This document shows, piece by piece, positions 46,788 through 55,744 of a stretch of 64,000 nt of DNA. Both the position numbers and the translations under genes were made by a program. The notes under the pieces were generated by a model, which was given only the letters and a program-made list of their open reading frames with translations, was not told where the DNA came from and did no database searches. This DNA is from Streptomyces pinistramenti (GTDB lineage: Bacteria > Actinomycetota > Actinomycetes > Streptomycetales > Streptomycetaceae), in the NCBI RefSeq assembly GCF_020564935.1, contig NZ_JAJCXB010000002.1, forward strand, positions 248,001 through 312,000, written 5' to 3'. Numbering within the stretch: the stretch's first letter is position 1; each line of letters begins with the position of its first letter.

Positions 46788-47611
46788 CGTCGGCGTGCTG
46801 GGGACGGTCCGGAGGCGGCCCGGAGGCGATCGGGGGCTTCCCTGCGGGCCTCCTCCAGGGCCCGGGAGAGGTTGACGCGGTACCACAGCACTTCGTCGAA
46901 CTCCTCGGCCGTCAGGACGCGTTCGAAGGATTCCCGTGCGGCGGCGGTGGCCGTGATCACGGAGGCGAAGTGTGGCTTGAGGCGGCGGAGCAGGGACCGC
47001 TCCAGCGGGTCGCCGACGACGGAGGCGCATTCCTCCGGGGGCAGTACGGCGGCGATGACCGCGGCTGATTCCCAGGGGTCCGCCGTCTGTCCCATGAGCT
47101 GGGCGACGCGGCGGCCGCGCCATTGGCGTGCCCGCCAGTCCTGTCCGTCGTCGAGCATGACGCGCATCGCCGCGGGGGTGTTGCCCCGCAGGAGTTCGGG
47201 TTCGCGGTCGGCGAAGTCGGCCACCTCCGCGGCGAGATAGAGCCAGACGAGGGCGCCGTAGCGGTTGACGTAGAACCTGACGGGGCCGAAGCAGCCGGCC
47301 CTCGTCAGGCGCAGGAAGCGGCTGGGCGCGATGCCCATCAGTTCGGCAGCCTCCGTCGTCCCGACAGTGCGGATCCGTTCCCGGAGAGTGTCCGGGAAGC
47401 CCGGCTCGGCCTGCAGCCTGGCGATCTCTTCCGCCGGGACGCGGCGGCGGTTCAGCGGGGCACCACCCCCGGGCCGGTTATCGGTCCCGGCGGGTACGGT
47501 GCGCACTTCTCCCAGCTGGGTGGCGAGTTCGAACTCACCGGTCCTCAGCTCCAGTTCGCGGGCGGCTCGCCCCGTGGCGAGCGTCTGCTGCCCGTCGCAC
47601 ATCACAGTCAT
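46718..47611 (-). CDS. DUF6397-like hypothetical protein
   Basis: A 297-residue protein that I associate with the Streptomyces DUF6397 group. The part VGTTEAAELMGIAPSRFLRLTRAG near 80-105 looks like a helix-turn-helix-type module, followed by FYVNRYGALVWLYLAAEVADFA. The C-terminal third is Arg/Ser-rich and low in complexity. ATG at 47611 has GGGGGA six bases upstream. Its 3' end runs 70 bases into the convergent tesB gene, which is unusual; the true coding end may be as given because no earlier stop is in frame. Function unknown; DNA binding is a guess. Confidence 0.72.
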   Translation of the reverse strand: MTVMCDGQQTLATGRAARELELRTGEFELATQLGEVRTVPAGTDNRPGGGAPLNRRRVPAEEIARLQAEPGFPDTLRERIRTVGTTEAAELMGIAPSRFLRLTRAGCFGPVRFYVNRYGALVWLYLAAEVADFADREPELLRGNTPAAMRVMLDDGQDWRARQWRGRRVAQLMGQTADPWESAAVIAAVLPPEECASVVGDPLERSLLRRLKPHFASVITATAAARESFERVLTAEEFDEVLWYRVNLSRALEEARREAPDRLRAASGPSPARRRQPPSFLNSPSWTTDTSSLPSRS

Positions 47612-47690
47612 GTCTGTTCCCCCACAGCTCGGTCGATCACTGACAGTCACGACTGTAGCGAGGGGGGATGACAGTGGGTCAACCCACGTC

Positions 47691-48098
47691 TCAAGCCTGT
47701 GGATAACTTTGCGGCTGCCGTGCCGCGACGGCGAGGTGTTCGCCGACGCGGTTGACGAGCAGGGTCATTTCGTAGGCGATCTGTCCCATGTCGGCGTCCG
47801 AGCCCGCCAGTACGCCCAGGCAACTGCCGTCGCCGGCCGCGGTCACGAACAGCACGGCCTCATCGAATTCGACCATCGTCTGCCGGACCCGTCCGGCCCG
47901 GAAATGGAGCCCCGTCCCTTTCGCGAGACTGTGCAGCCCCGAAGCGACCGCGGCCAGATGTTCCGCGTCCTCCTGCGTCAACTCCTGGCTGGTGCCCGTG
48001 ACCAGCCCGTCGTTGGAAAGCACCAGTGCGTGCCGCACGTTCTCCACGCGGTTGGTCAGATCGTCCAGCAGCCAGTCGAGTCCGCTGGTCAGTGCCAT
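47691..48098 (-). CDS. Roadblock/LC7 domain protein (CvnB-like)
   Basis: A 135-residue roadblock/LC7 protein. SGLDWLLDDLTNRVENVRHALVLSNDGL at the start, in pieces LDWLLDDLT and ALVLSNDGLV, then HLAAVASGLHSLAKG and GQIAYEMTLLVNRVGEHL are the pattern of the CvnB component of Streptomyces conservons, which regulates a partner small GTPase. The usual neighbours CvnA (kinase-like) and CvnC (DUF742) are missing; the CvnD-like GTPase is at 48826-49440 on the same strand, separated by a plus-strand gene. Confidence 0.88.
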   Translation of the reverse strand: MALTSGLDWLLDDLTNRVENVRHALVLSNDGLVTGTSQELTQEDAEHLAAVASGLHSLAKGTGLHFRAGRVRQTMVEFDEAVLFVTAAGDGSCLGVLAGSDADMGQIAYEMTLLVNRVGEHLAVAARQPQSYPQA

Positions 48099-48271
48099 GC
48101 CGGTTCCTCCCCGTGTCCCCGTCCACGCCCGCGACGCGGTCGGCAGCCCGTCCACAACTGCCGTGCCAGCCTGGCTCACCTCCGGCATCTCGGCAAGCGG
48201 CCCTGCAGCGCAGTTCTGCCGCCCGGCGTGCCCTGCCCCGCGCCGTCGTTCCGGGTGGGGAGTATGTGCGC

Positions 48272-48700
48272 ATGGCACGAAAAATGACCAAGGATGAGTG
48301 GCAGAAGTTCCTTTCCGAGGGAACCCGTACCGGCAAGCTGTCGACCGTACGGGCCGACGGCAGCCCGCACGTCGCCCCGGTGTGGTTCCTCGTGGACGGC
48401 GACGAGGTGGTGTTCAACACGGGAAAGGACACGGTCAAGGGCCGCAATCTGCTGCGCGACGGCAGGGTGGCGCTGTGCGTCGACGACGAACGGCCGCCTT
48501 TCGCGTTCGTCGTCCTCCAGGGGACGGCGGAGATCAATGACGAGGTGGCGGAAGTGCGCCACTGGGCCACGCGTATCGCGGCGCGCTACATGGGTGAGGA
48601 GCGTGCAGAGGAGTACGGCGCACGGAACGGGGTGCCCGGAGAACTGGTGGTGCGGGTCACGATCGACAACGCCGTAGCCGTGGCGGAACTCGCCTCCTGA
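48272..48700 (+). CDS. PPOX-class F420-dependent oxidoreductase
   Basis: A 142-residue split-barrel flavin/deazaflavin-binding protein. KLSTVRADGSPHVAPVWFLVDGDEVVFNTGKDTVKGRNLLRDGRVALCVDD, visible as LSTVRADGSPHVAPVWF and NTGKDTVKGRNLLRD, is the standard PPOX-F420 pattern: the first binds the cofactor, the second its phosphate tail. It probably reduces an unknown substrate with F420H2. ATG at 48272. It lies on the opposite strand between the roadblock and GTPase genes, an odd insertion into what is normally one operon. Confidence 0.9.
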   Translation: MARKMTKDEWQKFLSEGTRTGKLSTVRADGSPHVAPVWFLVDGDEVVFNTGKDTVKGRNLLRDGRVALCVDDERPPFAFVVLQGTAEINDEVAEVRHWATRIAARYMGEERAEEYGARNGVPGELVVRVTIDNAVAVAELAS

Positions 48701-48825
48701 CGGGCGGGACGGGCCGCATACGGGGCGGCGCACTCACGATGCGCCGCAGGCGGCCCGTCCACCCGAGCGGGACGCCGGCCCGTGAGCCCCGTCGGCCGTG
48801 ATGGGGGCCGGTCCCGGCCCCCGGC

Positions 48826-49440
48826 TCATCCGACCGAATCGAGTACGGGAGAGGTGTACCGCCGCCCGGCATGCTCGACCAGCCGGATGAGCACCTCCTT
48901 GCCCGAGTCGCGGTCGCGTGCGTCGCAGAGCACCACCGGGGTGCCGCGGTCCAGATCGAGTGCGTGGGCCACCTCGTCAGCGGCATAAGAGCGGGAATCC
49001 GCAAAGCAGTTGACGGCCACCAGGAACGGGACGGCGCGCCGTTCGAAGTAGTCGACCGCCGGGAAACAGTCCTCCAGGCGCCGGGTGTCCGCCAGTACCA
49101 CGGCGCCCAGGGCGCCGTCCGAGAGGTCGTCCCACAGGAACCAGAAGCGGTCCTGACCCGGCGTCCCGAAGAGGTAGAGCGACAGGCCCGACCTGATGGT
49201 GATGCGGCCGAAGTCCATGGCCACCGTGGTGGTGGTCTTGCGGTGCACCTTCCCGGTGTCGTCCACCGATTCGCTCGCGGAGGTGAGCTCTTCCTCCGTG
49301 CGCAGCGGGCGGATCTCGCTGACGGACCCCACCAGCGTCGTCTTGCCCACCCCGAAGCCGCCGGCCACCAGGATCTTCAGCGCCAGGTCGGGGCCGGGGT
49401 CCAGGGCAGTGCCGTTCGGATCCCCTTGTGCGGCTGTCAT
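48826..49440 (-). CDS. CvnD-like small GTP/ATP-binding protein
   Basis: A 204-residue small G-protein of the conservon type. P-loop GGFGVGKTT at 27-35, then VAMDFGRI, LFGTPGQDRFWFLWDD (G3) and a VAVNCFAD motif in place of the usual NKxD. These are hallmarks of CvnD proteins, which with CvnB, CvnC and the kinase-like CvnA form a membrane-associated switch. ATG at 49440 gives the standard N-terminus. CvnA and CvnC are not adjacent. The 291-base gap upstream (49441-49732) shows no other feature. Confidence 0.9.
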   Translation of the reverse strand: MTAAQGDPNGTALDPGPDLALKILVAGGFGVGKTTLVGSVSEIRPLRTEEELTSASESVDDTGKVHRKTTTTVAMDFGRITIRSGLSLYLFGTPGQDRFWFLWDDLSDGALGAVVLADTRRLEDCFPAVDYFERRAVPFLVAVNCFADSRSYAADEVAHALDLDRGTPVVLCDARDRDSGKEVLIRLVEHAGRRYTSPVLDSVG

Positions 49441-49732
49441 CGGCCGTTTCCTCCAGGATGCAGGTCCCCGTGCGGCACGGGGCGATCGGATGCACGGCTC
49501 GGTGACAGGAGCCGCGGGCGGCTGAGCGCCGTCCGAAACCATGGCGAGGACCGTACCCCCGCGCCATCAGGAATTCCTTGATTTTCGGGAAAGCTTTCCA
49601 GGTGCATACGTTCAGATCCCCTACTGGACCGCGTAGTTGAGCTGTAACGGCACCGACTGCCCCCTCACTGACCGGAATTGAACGGTCTGGGAACGTTCCC
49701 TTTCGCCAGGGATCACGGGGGATCGTGGGCGC

Positions 49733-51216
49733 ATGACGCAGCAGGAGTCGCCGGAACGCCTGGAATGTGATGCCGCAGCGAACACGTCGGCCGGCGTGGT
49801 CGAACGCCACGGCATCAACCCCGTGCCGGAGTCCGAACGCCACGGCACGCCCCGGGCCCCGTTCTGGCCGTGGGCCGCCTCGGGCTGTCCCTCCTGTCCA
49901 TCGTCTACGGCGTGCACATGGTGGCACTCGGGCTGAGCCCTTGGCAGGCCCTCGTCACCGGGACCGCCGGGTACGTGCTGTCGTTCCTCCTGGTCAGCCT
50001 GGTGTCGGTCGCCGGCGCCCGGACCGGCGCGCCCACCATGGCCATCGGCCGGGCCTCCTTCGGCCGGCAGGGCAACAAGCTGCCCACGCTGTTCAGTTAC
50101 CTCTCCACCATCGGCTGGGAAACGGTGCTGGTCGCCCTGTCCTCCCTCGGCGGGTCCGCCATCCTGGCGCGGCTGTCGCCGACGGTGTTCGCGCAAGCGG
50201 ACGGGACGACTCCGACGACCGCTGCGCAGGCGCTGTGCTTCGCCACGACTGCCGTATCGGTCGTGGTGGTGGGGATCTTCGGGCACGCGCTGATCATGAA
50301 GGTGCAGAAGTATCTGACCGCGGCCATCACCGCCATGACGGCGGCCTCCGTGGTGCTGTTGGCCGACCGCATCGATCCGGCGGCCCTCCGGCACGGCACA
50401 CCGGGAGACGCGGGAACCTTCATCGGCGGCATCGTGTTCGCGATGACGCTGCTCGGCCCGGGCTGGGTGAACTGCGGCGCCGACTACAGCCGGTACCTGC
50501 CGCGCGGACAGCAGCGGCCGGGCGATCACCGGCTGGACGACCCTGGGCGGCGTCCTGTCGCCACTGGTACTCCTGGTCTTCGGCGTCCTGCTCGACGCGA
50601 ACGACCCGAAGCTCGCCGCGGCCGCGGCCGCCGACCCCGTGGGCGCGCTCGCCGCCGAGCTGCGCACCTGGTTCCTGGTGCCGTATCTGCCGGCCGCCAT
50701 CGGGGGCTTCACCTCCGGGGCGATCATGGACATCTACAGCTCCGGCATGTCGCTGCTGACCCTGGGCATCCCCGTCCGCCGCCATCTGGCGGTGCTGGTG
50801 GACGGCGCCCTGATGGCGGTGGCGGCTGGTACGTCCTGTTCGTCTCCCCCAGCTTCTTCGCCACCTTCCAGGCGTTCCTGTCCGTCATCGGTGTGGCGAT
50901 GGCAGCGTGGACGGCCGTCTTCCTGGTGGAGCAGTGGCATCGGCGCCACACCGGGTTCGACCTGGCGGCGACGCGCACCCTGGGGTGGCCCGCCGTGCTG
51001 TCGCTTGCCGCCGCCACGGCCGTCGGCCTCGGTCTGATCACCTCCGCCGATCCCAACATCGCCCGTGCGGTGGGCTTCCTGCTCACCGAATCCGCTGCTC
51101 ACGGCAGACTGGGCGCCATGAACCTCGGCGTCGTGGTGGCTCTGGTCGCCGCGGCCGTCCTCTACGCCGCCACCGCCCCTCTGGCAGACCGTGCCGCCAC
51201 CGAAGGAGTCCGATGA
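49733..51216 (+). pseudogene. NCS1 purine/cytosine permease-like gene with three frame changes
   Basis: The product is a nucleobase:cation-symporter-1 permease, but it is spread over two frames. The N-terminal VVERHGINPVPESERHGTPR and APFWPWAA lie in the frame of 49733; about 49870 the homology moves to the next frame (LLSIVYGVHMVALGLSPWQA to GADYSRYLPRG); near 50515 it moves back (AITGWTTLGGVLSPLVLL to HLAVLVDGALMAVAAG); near 50825 it returns (YVLFVSPSFFATFQAFL to the end). Three single-base changes are needed to restore a full permease. Either it is a decayed gene or the assembly has indel errors. Downstream methyltransferase overlaps its stop (ATGA). Confidence 0.8.
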
Positions 51217-51824
51217 CCGACGACCACACCGACCGGACGGAGCACGTCCGGGCGTTCTTCGCACCGCGCGCAGCCGGCTGGGACAGCCGCTTCCCCGACG
51301 ACGGCCCCGCCTACGCCGCAGGCGTCGCCGAGCTGGGCCTGCGGGAAGGCGACCGGGTCCTGGACGCCGGCTGCGGCACGGGACGCGCCCTGCCCGCGCT
51401 ACGCGCCGCCGTGGGCCCGCGCGGAACCGTCCTGGGCGCGGACCTCACCCCCGAGATGCTGCACGCCGCCGTACGAGCCGGACGGGACACCGCCGCCTGC
51501 CTGCTGCTGGCGGATGCGGGACGACTGCCGCTCGGCGGCGGAACGCTGGACGCCGTCTTCGCCGCCGGGCTCATCTCCCACCTGCCGGACCCGGCAGGCA
51601 ATCTCACCGAACTCGCCAGAACCGTGCGCCCCGGAGGCCGGCTGGCACTGTTCCACCCCATCGGGCGGGCCGCCCTCGCCGCGCGCAAGGGCCGCCCGCT
51701 CACCCCCGACGACCTACGGGCCAAGCCGAACCTGCGGCCCCTCCTTGCCGGCAGCGGCTGGGACCTCATCCGTTATGCCGACGCGGACACCCACTTTCTG
51801 GCACTGGCGGTCCGCAGGGGCTGA
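51213..51824 (+). CDS. Class I SAM-dependent methyltransferase
   Basis: A 203-residue methyltransferase. SAM-binding motif VLDAGCGTGRAL at about 49-60, then GTVLGADLTPEMLHAA with the acidic residue after strand 2, LLLADAGRLPLGGG and VRPGGRLALFHPIG. Substrate not predictable. ATG at 51213 overlaps the permease stop as ATGA and has AAGGAG upstream, so the two genes are coupled. It converges with the MpaB-like gene, four bases between stops. Confidence 0.9.
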   Translation: MTDDHTDRTEHVRAFFAPRAAGWDSRFPDDGPAYAAGVAELGLREGDRVLDAGCGTGRALPALRAAVGPRGTVLGADLTPEMLHAAVRAGRDTAACLLLADAGRLPLGGGTLDAVFAAGLISHLPDPAGNLTELARTVRPGGRLALFHPIGRAALAARKGRPLTPDDLRAKPNLRPLLAGSGWDLIRYADADTHFLALAVRRG

Positions 51825-51828
51825 GCGG

Positions 51829-52746
51829 TCACGCCGGGCGGCCGGACTCCGGCTGCGCATCGGGGCGTTCGGTGTGCGGCACCGGGCAGGCGCCGGCCCG
51901 CCGCGGGGCGGGGAACGTGCCGAGGTCGGCGACCCGGAAGCCGTCGGGGTAGCCCTTGATCTCGGGATTCTGCCGGGCGTAGTGGGGCGTGCGGCGCGGC
52001 GGGAGCAGGCGGACGGTCCTGGCGCGCAGCCGCAGGGCGGAGCGGACGGCCGTACGGACCGCGGGCCTGGGCCGCTCGTACCGGAAGGCCGCCAGCAGGG
52101 AGTCGTCCAGGAGGGCCATGCTGGCTCCGCGCACCACCGGGGCGAGCGGGCCGTACCAGCCCGCCATCAGGTCCAAGGTGGCGTCCGAGACCTTGCGGGC
52201 GCCCTCGTCCCAACCGAAGTGCGCCTCTTCGTAGTCGTCCAGGCAGCGTTCGAAGTCCTGGTAGGTGTGCGGGAGTTCGGTGATGCCCATGTGGCGGCCG
52301 AGGGTGCGGTAGTACGCGGCAATCGCCTGCTTCTCGTGCGTGCTCAGGCGCCGCCATCCGTACGCGTCGATCCAGCGCTTGGGCACCACCACGAAGGTGC
52401 AGAGGACGTACCGCATGTCGTCGTTGCTGATGTCGTAACCGCGGTGCATCTGGTTGATGCGCCGGATCGCCGCGCGGCCGTCCTCGCCGTCGAAACCGTG
52501 CTCGACAACGGCGTCCAGGAGGAGCGCCGTGTCGTCGTAGCGCTTCTGAGTGCGGTCCGTCAGCTCCGCGGTACGGGCAAGGAGCCGGCCGATGCTCGGC
52601 ACCGCGTACGTCCGGTAGAGGGCGAGTTCCAGGGCCCGGGTCATGTCCCAGGGGAATTCGTATGTCGCGGTGATGCGGTAGATCCGCAGGAAATCGCGCT
52701 CCGGGTCGAGCCTCCGGATCTCCTTCAGCCAGTCATAGCGCCGCAC
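51829..52746 (-). CDS. Oxygenase MpaB-family protein (DUF2236)
   Basis: A 305-residue, mostly helical protein. FPWDMTRALELALYRTYAVPSI near the N-terminus, RRINQMHRGYDISNDDMRYVLCTF in the middle (the conserved His and Tyr/Asp), HMGITELPHTYQDFERCLDDYE and RRTPHYARQNPEIKGYPDG near the end follow the DUF2236/MpaB family. That family includes the haem-containing latex-clearing protein and fungal MpaB oxygenase; catalysis here is not established. No signal peptide. Start ATG at 52746 follows a GGAG. Confidence 0.86.
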   Translation of the reverse strand: MRRYDWLKEIRRLDPERDFLRIYRITATYEFPWDMTRALELALYRTYAVPSIGRLLARTAELTDRTQKRYDDTALLLDAVVEHGFDGEDGRAAIRRINQMHRGYDISNDDMRYVLCTFVVVPKRWIDAYGWRRLSTHEKQAIAAYYRTLGRHMGITELPHTYQDFERCLDDYEEAHFGWDEGARKVSDATLDLMAGWYGPLAPVVRGASMALLDDSLLAAFRYERPRPAVRTAVRSALRLRARTVRLLPPRRTPHYARQNPEIKGYPDGFRVADLGTFPAPRRAGACPVPHTERPDAQPESGRPA

Positions 52747-53030
52747 GTGATACCCCGCTCCTTCGATCGCCGAAACCTCAATTCTAGGCGTTTCGGGGGC
52801 GCTTCACGGGTGGCGGAGGGAAGTACGGCGGGTCCGGAGAGCGACGTGGCCGGATCCGCCCGCGGCACAGGGCAGGCGGGGCTTCTCGTAGGAGACCCGG
52901 CATTACCGGCGCACACGGTGCAGGCAACGGCTGGGGAAACCCAACGGGGAGACCGCGGCTGGTGACAAGGCCGTACCAAGCCAATTAGGGTGCGCCGAAA
53001 AACATCGGACGGAACGGATGGGAGGCTCGC

Positions 53031-53813
53031 GTGTCCACGACCGAGAGCGCCGACAACGACCAGTTGTTCGTGCTGACGGCGGTACTGCTGACACCCGCCC
53101 AGTTCCCGAGCGTCCTCGGCGACGACTACCCCGAAGTGTGCGCCGGGCTCGGCCTCGAACCGTACGCGGAAGGCTACGGGCTGGTCCTCGGGCAGGACGG
53201 GCAGGGGGCCCGCTGGACGGTGGCCACCGAGGACGTGTCTCTGGTCGCCTGCGCGGTCGCCGCCTGGGACTGCGGGATGGAATACGACCTCTCACCCGGG
53301 GAGGACAGCATCGTCGCCGCCCTGCCCGGCTGGCCGCTGGCGCTGGCCGTGTCGGCTCCCGGCATCCCCGAGCCGCACGATCCCGAACCCGAAGACGGAG
53401 CCCCGGCACCGCTGGCCCCTCCGGACGCCGCGGAATGGGGACCTGCCCAACGGCGCCTGGGGGCGGACGAGATCGCGCTCCAGTGGGCGGCGTGGCGTGA
53501 GCAGGTGGACGGTGACGTCACTTTCGTGGGCGCCGGTGAGCAGCCCCATCGGGGAGTGCGGCGGGTCATGGCGGAGGCGCACGGGTACGTGACCGAACCG
53601 CCGCCGCCCGGCCGGGTCCGGTCCTCGTTCGCCGCGGGCGAGGCGCGCACCCTGCGCGTGGACGGCCCCGGCTGGAGCATGGTGGCGCGCACCGACGACA
53701 TCGCGTTCGTGCTCCTGGACGAGGAGCCTGGCGAGGTCCACCCGGTGGGCCGCGGCCCCGAACTCCCGGCCTTGCTGACGTCGTTGGACGAGCTGGCGGC
53801 CCGCCCCGTCTGA
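53031..53813 (+). CDS. Hypothetical protein of Streptomyces type
   Basis: A 260-residue acidic protein I do not recognise as a named family. Codon use is strongly G/C-biased at position 3, supporting coding. The N-terminal half (DQLFVLTAVLLTPAQFPSVLG, WTVATEDVSLVACAVAAWD) looks like a compact domain; a Pro-rich linker near 110-135 leads to a second part with PGWSMVARTDDIAFVLLDEEPG. No membrane segment or signal. GTG at 53031. Isolated, with about 280 bases upstream. Confidence 0.75.
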   Translation: MSTTESADNDQLFVLTAVLLTPAQFPSVLGDDYPEVCAGLGLEPYAEGYGLVLGQDGQGARWTVATEDVSLVACAVAAWDCGMEYDLSPGEDSIVAALPGWPLALAVSAPGIPEPHDPEPEDGAPAPLAPPDAAEWGPAQRRLGADEIALQWAAWREQVDGDVTFVGAGEQPHRGVRRVMAEAHGYVTEPPPPGRVRSSFAAGEARTLRVDGPGWSMVARTDDIAFVLLDEEPGEVHPVGRGPELPALLTSLDELAARPV

Positions 53814-53911
53814 CCTCCGGGCTGCCCTGCCGCGCTCGCCGACGTCGATTGTCAGACCCCTGTGATGGACTTGTCCTGCATCGATCGAGCAGGACAGACG
53901 GGGAGGCATTG

Positions 53912-54280
53912 ATGCAGGTGAACAGTGGTGCGCGCGATCAAATGACCACTTCGACGCAGGGGCGGATTCAGGGGCGTCTCCAGGGACTGTTCCAGGAGCA
54001 GGACCGGAAGGAGCCGGCAGTCGGAGCGGTACGCACTTCGGTGCACACGTCGGTGCGCCGAAGGGCACAGGGTGCCATGGGTCGGGGGGCGGCCGGGGTA
54101 TGGCAGGGGACGGCGTTCCGCTCGGCGTCCCATCGGGCGGAGCGACGTGGGCCGAACCCGATAGCGGGAGTCCGTACGGCGGCTGCGCGGCGGCACAACT
54201 CGGACAGTAACCGGCCGTTCGCACCGCGACCGGAGTGCCGTATAGCAGGTGCCGACAGGGCGGCGGCCTGCACGGCCTGA
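53912..54280 (+). CDS. Uncertain small basic protein ORF
   Basis: A 122-codon frame whose ATG at 53912 is preceded by GGGGAGG with a good spacing. The product begins MQVNSGARDQ, then QGRIQGRLQGLFQEQ, and becomes Arg/Ala-rich. Third-position G/C bias is weaker than in neighbours and I recognise no family. It may be a small gene, a decayed one, or a chance frame. A strong hairpin follows 100 bases after its stop. Confidence 0.3.
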   Translation: MQVNSGARDQMTTSTQGRIQGRLQGLFQEQDRKEPAVGAVRTSVHTSVRRRAQGAMGRGAAGVWQGTAFRSASHRAERRGPNPIAGVRTAAARRHNSDSNRPFAPRPECRIAGADRAAACTA

Positions 54281-54383
54281 CCATCGAGGCATAGCGGCAG
54301 CCGGTACAGCGGCTCTCTCTTGAGCACCCGAGCTGGGCGGCGACCGCACTACCACGCACACAGTCCGTGACCCGGGGTGAGAG

Positions 54384-54431
54384 CCGGAGTGCTGGAACGG
54401 CGGAGCTGTCGCCGTCGTTCCAGCACTCCGG
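54384..54431. terminator. 16-bp perfect hairpin
   Basis: CCGGAGTGCTGGAACG and CGTTCCAGCACTCCGG are perfectly complementary, with a loop that can extend the stem (GGCG/CGCC). It follows the uncertain ORF at 53912-54280 and would make a very stable terminator or a structured RNA element. Confidence 0.75.
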
Positions 54432-55413
54432 CAAACGCCGGCAGACACAGGCAACTGCCGACTGTCACTGGCAGTACGCCACACGACGGTGGGGAGGAAG
54501 GTACGGCGGGAAGAGGGAGGAGGGAGCGGCGCGTGGTCGCTGAGGGCCGCGGCTGACTGCGTCTCGTTGCAGGGCGAGGCCCGTCGAACGACCCTGCGTT
54601 GGAGCTGCATGTGGCGTGGGGGGGCGTCCTCGGCCTCGAATTGCGGCTTCAGTCTCGGGACACCATCACGGTGGGAGCCGGAGAGCCCGCGGAAGTCCGT
54701 TGCGGACAGGCTGACTTGGGAACATTGCGCCAATGCCGCTCCAGGTGGCGGCGAGGCGCTCGCTTCGGCCGGCCGTGACCCAGCGCTTCACGGGCTGGGC
54801 AGAGATTGAGTCGACGGACGGCGGGACGGGCCAGCGTCCTTTCGTTCTCTGCCGGCCAGGCCATGCGTCGAGGGGCGCTGCGCTGCAGGCTCGCCATGCA
54901 CACCGGCACCACCGACACGGATGCCGGAAACAGCAACCCATCAGCAATCGGAACGGCATCGAGGTGAGGGGCCGAAAGACGCTCGGGCGGTTCCAGAGGA
55001 AGGAGGAAGGGAAAAGGGGCCGTGCAGGGGAAGGCCCCATGGAGAGAGTGGGGCCTCGCGCTACGGTCGCGGCTCGACGGCGGATGCGCCTTCCTTGGTG
55101 ATGTCGACGATGGCGCTGTCGGGAGCGACGGGCGCCGCGGGTGACGTTCAGTGCGCGGTGGCGCGGCAGCGGCAGCACGGCAGTGGCAGCGACCATCCCC
55201 GCGCCGAGCGCTTTCGGGGGGGGGCAGCGGGGCGTTCGGACCCGATCTGCGAGTTCGCCCGAGACCGCGCGGCAGCCCACAACCGAAGGCTGAAGTGGGC
55301 AACCCATCCGCCAGCCCGTCAGCGCTGCCCGGCCTCAGAGCTCCCGCCCCGGCACCTCCGCTCCAAGACCTCCCACCGAGGGGCTTCCCGTCCTGGGCCG
55401 CCGCCCCGGGAGG
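54432..55413. other. Gene-poor region
   Basis: Nearly 1 kb without a convincing gene on either strand. Several open frames exist, but they lack ribosome sites, mix rare codons and give Arg/Pro-rich products typical of out-of-frame reading. Isolated short protein-like fragments occur, such as DTITVGAGEPAEVRCG (plus strand, about 54660) and SAIVDITKEGASAVEPR (minus strand, about 55090), which might be remnants. Confidence 0.55.
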
Positions 55414-55596
55414 TCAGCGCCCCAGTTGCTTGCGGCCGGCTCGGCGGAGCCTGCTTCGCTGCGAGGGGTCCAGCGTCAGGTAGGCGACCGCCGGCACCCC
55501 GACCATGACCAGAAGAGCCGCCCAAAGGGGCAGCAGCCACAGCAGGATCACTCCCACCGCGACGCCGCCGACTGCGACCTTCGCCCGTGTGGACAT
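55414..55596 (-). CDS. Small hydrophobic membrane protein
   Basis: A 60-residue frame: a short basic N-terminus, two hydrophobic segments (VAVGGVAVGVILLWLLPLW and ALLVMVGVPAVAYLTL) and a basic tail (SRLRRAGRKQLG). Likely a two-pass or hairpin membrane protein of unknown function. ATG at 55596 has GGAAGGGG eight bases upstream. Monocistronic, divergent from the SNF2 helicase gene. Confidence 0.7.
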   Translation of the reverse strand: MSTRAKVAVGGVAVGVILLWLLPLWAALLVMVGVPAVAYLTLDPSQRSRLRRAGRKQLGR

Positions 55597-55744
55597 CCTT
55601 CACACCCCTTCCGCGGCGCGTGCCGCGCTCCATGTATCCCATTGAACGCCGTTTCGGCTCCGGAGGTTCCCTGAACGGTCAGGGCTTCCTGTACTCTCGG
55701 GCGCCACAGCCGCCAGTAGTCAAATTTGAGGAGCCATCGGCGCA

